Below, piece by piece: positions 1-14,000 of a stretch of 14,000 nucleotides of DNA. This stretch comes from Cristatella mucedo (Eukaryota; Bryozoa; Phylactolaemata; Cristatellidae): contig WPIO01000042.1 in NCBI GenBank assembly GCA_009760855.2, forward strand, positions 2,661,001 through 2,675,000, given 5' to 3'. The notes beneath the pieces are model-generated. The model was given only the letters and a program-made list of their open reading frames with translations, did no database searches and was not told where the DNA came from. Numbering within the stretch: the stretch's first letter is position 1; every line of letters starts with the position of its first letter. The position numbers were made by a program, and so were the translations under genes.

Positions 1-186
1 CAGGGGATGTTCTGATGCAGGTCGGGAGGGAGTTCCAGGCTGTGGGAGCATACGAGCTAAATGCACGGTCTCCAAAGGATTTAAGGTTTGTACGAGGTAT
101 TTCTAGACTGTTGGATTCCGAAAAGCGAGTGGTACGATGCTTTGCCTGATGGGGTAGTATCTCTGAAAGATAGGCTGGAGCCATAG
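1..186 (-). mobile_element. L2/CR1-like LINE fragment, minus strand
   Basis: Read on the minus strand, this stretch closely matches the plus-strand LINE at about 986-1170 and is therefore the end of the same element's ORF2 in the opposite orientation. Translated, it shows LAPAYLSEIL, then RTTRFSESN, LKSFGDRAFSSYAP and AWNSLPTC, which are typical of the region just after the reverse transcriptase in L2/CR1-clade elements. Similarity stops abruptly at about 186, suggesting a 5' truncation. The other end is cut by the window edge. It is a dead fragment. Confidence 0.85.
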
Positions 187-232
187 AATGAATCGATCAG
201 ATCGCTTCTCTAGCTCACTGTCAACGAGATAG

Positions 233-1362
233 ATGAGATCAGGGAGTCAGATCCCTAAAGTAAAAGCATCCTCACTGGACTGCTCTCCCTCAGTAACGTC
301 CCCACATGAAAAATGCACCCATAAAGTGCACCCTCTTGCTGATGTGATTGCCAAGCACAATCTAGGCTTTCACTTCTATGCGGATGACACTCAGTTGTAC
401 CTTTGCTTTGATCCCTCCCATCCTTCGAGTTCCTCAAATTCTCTCAACTCACTTGCTGCATGTATTGATGACATCTGCACATGGATGGCAGCAAATTTTC
501 TAAAACTAAACGATGATAAAACTAACTTACTAGTTATGGGCAAACCCAGTGTGATTCACAAATTGGAAAGGCTGAAACTCAAAATTGGCTCTGCCAGCAT
601 ATCTCCAGTTGAATCAGCTCGAAATCTAGGTGTCATATTCCAAAGCGACCTCTCGTTAGACGACCATATCAGCTCCACAGTCAAATCTGCCTATTTTCAG
701 CTTCATAACATTGCTAAAATTCGGGCTTGTTTAGATAAGGATACCACGTCCAAGTTGGTCCATGCATTCGTGACATCCCGTCTCGACTTCTGCAACTCAC
801 TGCTTACTGGCCTACGAGCATGTGCGATCAGGCGATTGCAGCTGGTGCAAAACTCGGCAGCTAGACTTGTCTGTCGTGAGCGTCGCAGTTGCCACATTAC
901 TCCACTTCTCGCCGACCAGCACTGGCTACCAGTCAAGCAACGGATTGAATTCAAGGTTTCGTCGCTCACTTTTAGGTCACTTCGTTGGCTCCAGCCTATC
1001 TCTCGGATATACCCCCCCCCCGTCAGCCCAAGCATCGTACCACCCGCTTTTCGGAATCCAACAATCTACAAATACCCCGTACAAACCTTAAATCCTTTGG
1101 AGACCGTGCATTTAGTTCGTATGCTCCCAAAGCCTGGAACTCCCTCCCGACCTGCGTCAGAACATCCCCTGACCTGACCACATTTAAAAAGAAATTAAAA
1201 CCATACCTATTTAGGACAGCATTTAGTGGGTCCCTGCGATTTGTCCTTGATGTGCTTATGCGTGCTGACACTGTGCATGCTGCCACTAACCACATTTACA
1301 TGCTGACCCTGTGCATGTCACCCCTAACCATATTATTCATTTCGTTCGTTTTTCAAGCATGA
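233..1362 (+). pseudogene. LINE ORF2 remnant: C-terminal reverse transcriptase, frameshifted
   Basis: This is the coding remnant within the plus-strand LINE copy. The first open segment (to 1177) holds the RT palm end with YADD, the thumb region and the conserved LVQNSAARLV motif. The correct reading moves to the frame of 985-1362 after a one- or two-base indel near 970-990. That second segment has RQPKHRTTRFSESN, FGDRAFSSYAPKAWNSLP and TFKKKLKPYLFRTAF. The start codon near 233 is an accident of truncation. The product in an intact element is the RT/endonuclease used for target-primed retrotransposition. Confidence 0.8.
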
Positions 1363-1470
1363 TTTTACTTACCATTCAATTGCATTTCACTTTACAGCAA
1401 ATGTAAAGCGCCTAGAGAGAGATTAAGTTCTCTGAGGGTGCTTTATCAAGTGCATTATTATTATTATTAA
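235..1470 (+). mobile_element. L2/CR1-like LINE copy, 5'-truncated, with ORF2 end and (ATT)n tail
   Basis: The copy preserves the end of the reverse transcriptase and the 3' UTR. The catalytic YADD is encoded at 377-388 within FYADDTQLYL. It is followed by WMAANFLKLNDDKT, LGVIFQSDLSLDDHI, SRLDFCNSLLTG, LVQNSAARLVCR and HWLPVKQRIEFKV, the usual order for L2/CR1-clade elements. The reading frame shifts at about 970-990, after FRSLR, and continues in another frame as LAPAYLSDI to KPYLFRTAFSG, ending near 1362. A run of ten C lies at 1012-1021. The 3' UTR ends with a conserved tail (GTAAAGCGCCTAGAGAG, then ATT repeats at about 1454-1470). The exact 5' boundary between 235 and 310 is uncertain. 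No endonuclease domain is present. The copy is non-autonomous and inactive, but better preserved than the one that follows. Confidence 0.88.
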
Positions 1471-1619
1471 TATGTGACTCGAGTCCCAACTTGTTGAATC
1501 TTGGTAGATTGAGGTGTGCACGTGTGAAGCTTGCTGAGATGCACGCTTGTGACTTTTATACAGCTTCAGTTAAAGGGTAACTTTTGTGTTTTGTAAATTC
1601 AGTCAGCCAATACTTCACA
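1471..1619. other. Spacer between two LINE copies
   Basis: This sequence lies between the (ATT)n tail of one LINE copy and the first recognisable RT segment of the next. No coding signal, RNA gene or repeat was recognised. It may contain decayed 5' sequence of the downstream LINE copy. Confidence 0.4.
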
Positions 1620-3348
1620 TATCCTACTGAAATTCGAAATGCACATTAAGCTTGCCATTAGCGACACTATCTTCAAGTTCGCCTCCCAATCAAAGAAGAC
1701 TACTAGCCCCCTAGACCCTATTCCGACTGTCATACTTCGGCTGCCATGCATAACTAAAATGATAATGAATATGTTCTTAACCTCAGATCTCGTCCCAGCA
1801 CCTTTCGAAAAAGGAACCATGAAGAAAACAACACTTGACCAGGAGAACTAATGCAACATCTGCCCACTCTCCCTATTGCCGTTCTAATCCCAGGCACTAG
1901 AGCAAGTAGTGGCAGACCAGTTAACTCTTATATCGAAAGTTCAAACCTTTAAGTTCTAGGCTTGCTTTAGAGCTAATCAATCTACAGAGTCGACATTGCT
2001 TCGGGTGTATGCAGATCTCAGAAATGCATAGTTCGATTGAGTATCTCAGCTTGCTTTGCTTAATCTTTTGGCAGCGTTCGATACTATTGATTACCAAGTT
2101 CTTCTCGAGCGCCTCTCATCTCGCTTGGGCATCACTAGCAAAGCACTGCAATGATCTAAAATCTAAATAGGAAATATTATGTAATAGTAAATAGTAATAA
2201 CAAAATATTAGGATCTAAATTTTAGATCCTACCTCATTTAAAGGCTCCAGTGCATTAATGTCAATGGGCAAAGATCATTGGAAGAACCTCGAAAGTACGA
2301 GGTCCAGGACTGTCTTTTGCTTAGTCCACTTCTTTTTACAATGTATGCTACCCGTCTTGCCGATGTAATAGCAGAGCCCAATTTCGACTTTTATTTCTAA
2401 GCCGATGACACGCAGCTGCGTCTGTACTTGGATCCCTCCATGCCTTCAAGAATGGTTAACTACTGTCAACTTGCTCATTGTATGTATTGCTGAGATCTGC
2501 ACATGGATGGCAGCAAACTTTTCTAAGTGAATGATATTAAAACCAACTTACTAGTTACTGGCAAACCTAGGGTAACTCAGTAATTGGAAAACAATTGCTA
2601 AAAATGGGCTCTGTCAACATGTCTCTGAAATATAATCTGAACGAAATTTGGGTGTCCTTTGCCAAAGTGACCTACCATTAGACAACCACATCTGCTCCAC
2701 AATCGTCTGCCTACTTTCAGCTACATAACATGGTAAAAATCGGGCATGTTTAGACAGGGATAGCAGATCCAATTTGGCTGAAGCATGTGCGACATCTTTA
2801 CACGACTTCTGTGACTCATTGCTAGGTCTTCGGGCCTATCTAACCAGGTGCTTGCTGTTGGTGCAAAACTCTGCAGCCAGGCTTGTCTGTCGTGAGTGTC
2901 AAAGTTGCCACAGTAGACCACTTCTCGCCGACCTTTGCTGGCTCCTATTTAAGCAATGCGTTGACTTCAAGGTTAAGTCACTTTTAAGTATATTAAGTTG
3001 CTGACACAAGCCTGCCTATCAAAAGCACTTTTCAATCATCATACCGCAGAATTTTGCTGACTCAAATCGTTCAGCTGTGCTTTGAACCAGCCTCAAATCC
3101 TTTGGAGACTAGTGGACGTCCCGACCCCCTTTCCCGCTTGACATCTAGAATAAAAAGCTAAAAACGATGCTGTTCCCCACAGCATTTCTGGGTCGGTGAA
3201 CTGTCATTGGCTTGCTTATGCATGTTGACACTGTACATGTCATCACTAACCATGTTGACATGCTTCCTGCACAGCATTTGTAAAATACCTAGACAGAGAT
3301 TAAGCTCTTTGAGAATGCTATACACATCTTATTATTACCATTCTTATT
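1620..3348 (+). mobile_element. Old, degenerate L2/CR1-like LINE copy spanning most of the RT
   Basis: This is a second plus-strand copy of the same family, reaching further 5'. About 1639-1850 reads like the N-terminal RT region (LDPIPTVIL, then LVPAPFEKGTMK). About 1900 gives LEQVVADQ. About 2070-2150 gives the catalytic-aspartate region AFDTIDYQVLLERLSSRLGI. About 2320 gives LLLSPLLFTMYATRLADVIAE. The YADD tyrosine codon is TAA at 2398-2400, followed by ADDTQL. Later, NSAARLVCREC and a 3' UTR with CAAATCCTTTGGAGAC and TGTAAAATACCTAGACAGAG match the neighbour. Many stops and frameshifts mark it as old. It ends in an ATT-rich tail at about 3330-3348 and carries an insertion at 2153-2228. Confidence 0.85.
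2153..2228. repeat. 76-bp AT-rich insertion with 10-bp terminal inverted repeats (MITE-like)
   Basis: The segment begins with GATCTAAAAT (2153-2162) and ends with its exact reverse complement ATTTTAGATC (2219-2228). Its right end overlaps a nearly perfect palindrome at 2209-2231 with 11-bp arms and a single central base. The sequence in between is very AT-rich and has no LINE similarity. LINE-like protein sequence can be read on both sides (ALQ before, INVNGQRS after), so it interrupts the element. No convincing target-site duplication was found. Confidence 0.55.
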
Positions 3349-4194
3349 CTGTCAGGGGACAATCGATAGCCAAGCAGCATGTAGTAGTAATAAATTCATT
3401 TGCTGATGGTCTATACTTTCATCACAAAAAGGGTTGAACCACGACCTTGCCAAACTATCCAATTGTAGAGGGCTAGACAGCTGTTTTGGGGCAAGCTGCG
3501 TATCTTGTAGGAGGTCCGCAGTTCGGCAGCCCTTTGCAACACGGCCGGCCAACGGCCGGTCATTTGACTGAGCTGAGAAGCACTGCAAAGCCAGGATGAT
3601 GCCACACAACTGTAGTAAGTTGCCGAAGGATTAGCTGCCCCTCACCGTCGATTACAGGCGAGCAAATCTCATCGTGGTTCGAGGATTTCGGGAGTGAATC
3701 GTCAGTTTGCACCTGATTTTGGACTGGAAACACCCAGAGCTGCAGGACATAACTGTGTCACGAGGACACGGTCATCATGACACACGTATATACAGCGTTT
3801 TTGCTAGAGTCATCATTGGTCACTGTTCCTGCAATCGTACTTACATTAAGTCGGTGGATAGCTCTTAACTTGATGGAGATTCTTTAAAAACAGACCTACT
3901 AAGACTGGAATTCCAACATGCAATGTACAGCACACAATCCGAACTGCTAAGCTATCTATCACAAAGACAGCCTGCCACTAGTGGAATAAGCTTTTGCTGT
4001 AAACACCCTCAGATCAACGAGCATGTCGACATCGTCAGATGTCACCGTGTTAGGTACACTACATGCGCCTGCAATGCAGACGTCAGCCAATCCTATCGTC
4101 TGCCATGCACAACGCCTTAGTTTGCTTGCCTTGGGTCATGCAAATTTAAGCAGACATCTTGCAAGCGCTCTGTGAAAGCCGCTATCACACGTTA
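3349..4194. other. Intergenic stretch with no recognised gene
   Basis: No reading frame here resembles a known protein, and the open frames are short. The only structure seen is a possible tRNA-like box near 3431-3441 and a GC-rich hairpin around 3543-3558 (CCGGCC, short loop, GGCCGG). The stretch separates the LINE cluster from the hairpin at 4195. Confidence 0.4.
3425..3500 (-). mobile_element. Possible decayed tRNA-derived SINE head
   Basis: On the minus strand the segment reads GGCAAGGTCGTGGTTCAACCC, shown here only as its B-box part GTGGTTCAACCC. That resembles the Pol III B box and the AGGTCGTGGGTTCGATTCC of the better SINE at 6461-6648. The A-box region and 3' part do not align convincingly. 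It could be chance similarity. Confidence 0.25.
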
Positions 4195-4258
4195 GTGATT
4201 CTGCCAGGATATGCAGAGAAAAAGTAACCCTTGTCTGTGCATATCCTGGCAGGATCAC
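4195..4258 (+). ncRNA. 64-nt near-perfect hairpin, pre-miRNA-like or tiny palindromic element
   Basis: The arms are 4195-4215 and 4238-4258, each 21 nt. Twenty are Watson-Crick pairs and one is a G-U pair, closing a 22-nt loop. The core of the left arm is CTGCCAGGATATGCA and of the right arm TGCATATCCTGGCAG. Pairing stops at both ends of the arms apart from a bulged extension towards the loop. The size and stem length fit an animal pre-miRNA, but a remnant of a transposon inverted repeat would look the same. Expression cannot be judged. The type is a hypothesis; the hairpin itself is directly visible. Confidence 0.35.
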
Positions 4259-4355
4259 ATGCCCACGGAATCACTTTTTTGAATAATTCTTTCAATCATT
4301 TGGGAGCCCATCGACATGCAGGCAGCACTGTCTTGGTTCAGACGTGCTTTCTATC

Positions 4356-4367
4356 GGGGGGGGGGGG
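4356..4367. repeat. Run of twelve G
   Basis: A homopolymer of 12 G directly abuts the ATT tail of the minus-strand LINE fragment. It may be a simple-repeat expansion or be miscounted in the assembly. Confidence 0.8.
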
Positions 4368-4370
4368 TAC

Positions 4371-4452
4371 ATAATAATAACAATAATAATACTGCACTTG
4401 ATAAAGCGCCCTCAGAGAACTTCATCTCTCTCTACGTGCTTTACATTTGCTG
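4371..4452 (-). mobile_element. 3' tail of the LINE family, minus strand
   Basis: Reverse complemented, this reads AGCAAATGTAAAGCACG, then AGAGAGAGATGAAGTTCTCT, then GAGGGCGCTTTATCAAGTGC and ATT/GTT repeats. It matches the last 80 or so bases of the plus-strand LINE at about 1399-1470 with few differences. Similarity ends exactly at 4452. It is either an extremely 5'-truncated LINE copy or the LINE-derived tail of a SINE. Confidence 0.88.
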
Positions 4453-4937
4453 ACAATCGACCGGATGTCTCGAGGCAGGACGCCGGTAGGCTGCACTACC
4501 ACGGTGTACTAACGGCTGTGCCCCATTTATATAGGTAATTTGGCCGAGCCCGATGCATTTGCGTTTGGTTTCTCGAGGAAATGCATCGAAACCAATGAAC
4601 GTCCTGTGCCGAGTCCGATCGACGGCATATGCATCTACTTCTTGTCAAAAGAAGCTTGAACAAATAGGATGTCTGCTCATCTTAGTTTTTGGAGATAAAT
4701 CGAGTCACGTACGTACCCAGAGTCAGCCTGGAGGCTAAGAGGCTCTCTACCACCAATATTTGAAAGCCTGATTTCTGTCGGTTTGCCACTTTGTCGCAAC
4801 TTTTGAAGAAGATTGCAAGTAATCGATCGCAAAGCATCGCTGGGATCACAGCATGCATGCACGCACATACCAGAACAAGGGTTAGAGCCGAATGGATGCA
4901 GGCCTTGACCCCAAGTGTAGAATGGACCTTCACGACC
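4453..4937. other. Region with no recognised gene
   Basis: No supported coding region was seen. On the minus strand the first 80 or so bases next to the LINE tail contain a weak tRNA-like pair of boxes. The rest is ordinary mixed sequence downstream of the minus-strand gene's probable 3' end. Confidence 0.35.
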
Positions 4938-4943
4938 TTTATT
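4938..4943 (-). terminator. Candidate poly(A) signal AATAAA for the RH-domain gene
   Basis: TTTATT on the plus strand reads AATAAA on the minus strand, 634 bases after the gene's stop codon. No closer AATAAA was noticed. Downstream on the minus strand, at about 4850-4885, there is a GT-rich stretch (TGTTCTGGTATGTGCGTG) that could serve as the downstream element. Transcript ends would decide it. Confidence 0.4.
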
Positions 4944-5576
4944 GCCACTTTAGGCTTACAAGAAGCAGCACTTAAAGAAATTCCTGTGAGCTCGTCAGGG
5001 GGAGGGTAGCTGGACGTTTGCATAGGTACGGTCCTCTGATATACCGTAATATTGAGCGTTTCGCGCTGGCCCGAAAGACGCAGAGAAAGCACCCCAGGGC
5101 AGCAAGCACGCCTCCAGACTGTTGCCATCGAAGTCTGGTAGCCTGCTCTGGCACGGTTGCTTTTGAAATCGCTTCACACTTTCGCTTTGCCACTTCAACG
5201 AGCGTCTCAAATGGAGTCTTTTAAATTCTGTGGCGTTTGCATAGCATCCGGAGACAATGCACAGGCAACAATCACGCCTGCCCCTCCAGTGGGCTAGGAT
5301 GCACTGTACAATCCACACAGGCAGCGGCAGCCTGAGCGCTACAATGCAGCCCGATTTGATTGCAAGCGCCCGGCAAGACACGAGCTTACACGGCACGACT
5401 TGGGTTCGAAGCTCAAAGTGCTTTGCGCACCTTATGACATGGCGGCGGCAGGACTCGGAGAGGAGAGCGAAGGTGGCCACCGCTGCGGCATCGGCAGCCG
5501 TGACTAGAAGTGGCGCCAGCTCGCCTTCATGCAGCAGCAGCCTCGCCACCCTGCTGGGGGCTCAATACATACTGAC
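4944..5576 (-). other. Presumed 3' UTR of the RH-domain gene
   Basis: This is the stretch between the stop codon (5577-5579) and the candidate poly(A) signal. Open frames occur on both strands, the longest on the minus strand at 4995-5549, but none resembles a known protein or has a clear domain. Its assignment as 3' UTR rests on position only. Confidence 0.4.
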
Positions 5577-13596
<8,020 letters not shown>

Positions 13597-13680
13597 CTGG
13601 CCAACCAGAGTGCGGCGTTCCAGCTGCTGGGCATGAGCTGGAACGCTGGCCAATCAGAGCAAAGCGTTCCGATTGGTCGC
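13597..13680. promoter_or_regulatory. CCAAT-rich block with direct and inverted repeats
   Basis: CTGGCCAACCAGAG (13597 and onward) and CTGGCCAATCAGAG (13646 and onward) begin two 25-bp direct repeats 49 bp apart. A CCAAT box lies at 13650-13654 and an inverted one (ATTGG) at 13672-13676, 17 bases apart. GCGTTCCAGCT (13615-13625) and AGCTGGAACGC (13636-13646) form a perfect inverted repeat. Clustered, opposed CCAAT boxes suggest an NF-Y-type promoter. No transcription start is known, and a repeat-family origin is possible. Confidence 0.35.
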
Positions 13681-13811
13681 AGCTGACAGACTTTCTATTA
13701 GAATTAACGTCTGTACAACAGTTGGAAATATAACGTTGCCGAGTACTCTGTTTAGCACAAGTGTTCTGGAAAGTCTGCTGTTTAGCAAGACGTGCACACT
13801 ACACCCACAAC
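13681..13811. other. Unassigned sequence
   Basis: No gene or element was recognised. CTGTTTAGCA occurs twice about 40 bases apart. Confidence 0.4.
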
Positions 13812-13945
13812 AGTGATGATCACTCGCTTGCAATTTGGCAATAAAGAACTGCCTGCTGCAGGATTCGGACCCACGAACTGGGTCGTGAAGTGCATAGGCT
13901 ACGACATACCCTGTAAGAGCAATCCAAAAAAGAAGTGGCGGCACG
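13812..13945 (-). mobile_element. Second copy of the tRNA-derived SINE family
   Basis: On the minus strand, TTCGTGGGTCCGAATCCTGC contains a B box (GGTCCGAATCC, 13871-13861) with one difference from consensus. It is followed by AGTTCTTTATTGCCAAATTG, CAAGCG and AGTGAT, which parallels GATTCTTTATCGCCACTGCA, AGCG and GTGGTGAT of the SINE at 6461-6648. The head starts near GCCGCCACTTC at 13942. The A box is degenerate. Ends are approximate. Confidence 0.65.
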
Positions 13946-14000
13946 CAACAGCACTGGCTGCACAGAAGTAATCTACCGGCCTGAGCAATCAGGCGCTTAC

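Noticed and set aside
233-1177. 314-residue ORF as a host gene
   Set aside because: It is the C-terminal reverse transcriptase of a truncated LINE, and its start codon is an accident of the truncation.
4995-5549. 184-residue minus-strand ORF after the RH gene's stop codon
   Set aside because: No domain or family resemblance was seen, and it sits in the presumed 3' UTR; position and composition do not support a gene.

Overview
This is eukaryotic, almost certainly metazoan, nuclear DNA. The evidence is a multi-exon gene with GT-AG introns encoding a Rubicon-homology (RH) zinc domain, several decayed L2/CR1-like LINE copies with (ATT)n tails, a tRNA-derived SINE family with Pol III boxes, and long (AG)n, (CT)n, (GACA)n and (CA)n microsatellites. 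There are no bacterial operons, ribosome binding sites or compact gene packing. The species cannot be fixed from the sequence; an invertebrate with a repeat-rich genome fits best.

Left third (1-4950): a nested graveyard of one LINE family. It holds a minus-strand fragment (1-186), a plus-strand 5'-truncated copy carrying the end of the reverse transcriptase (about 235-1470), an older and longer plus-strand copy (about 1620-3348) with a 76-bp terminal-inverted-repeat insertion, and a short minus-strand 3' tail (4371-4452). A 64-nt near-perfect hairpin sits at 4195-4258.

Right two thirds (5577-12947, minus strand): the C-terminal part of one gene, reconstructed here from nine exons whose splice sites and phases all agree: 12947-12186, 11241-10991, 10752-10699, 8051-7946, 7609-7487, 7372-7260, 6420-6289, 6008-5838 and 5726-5577. 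Together they give about 619 residues. A long Ser/Asp/Ala-rich linker is followed by an 18-residue microexon carrying an acidic YEVL motif, then a complete RH domain (DEF8/PLEKHM1/Rubicon type, a Rab7-binding fold of late endosomes and autophagosomes in known members). The 5' end of the gene lies beyond the recognised exons. A possible poly(A) signal lies at 4938-4943.

The introns are full of repeats: a SINE inserted 40 nt from a splice acceptor, a (GACA)14 tract, a (CT)n tract, a LINE fragment, a perfect 14-bp minisatellite, polypurine and polypyrimidine blocks, (CA)n and a Z-DNA-prone palindrome. To the right of the gene come a 347-bp (AG)n tract, a CCAAT-rich block with inverted repeats, and a second SINE copy.

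The points most worth following are the hidden YEVL microexon, the complementary (CU)n/(GA)n tracts that flank the linker exons in the pre-mRNA, the pre-miRNA-like hairpin, and the SINE family.
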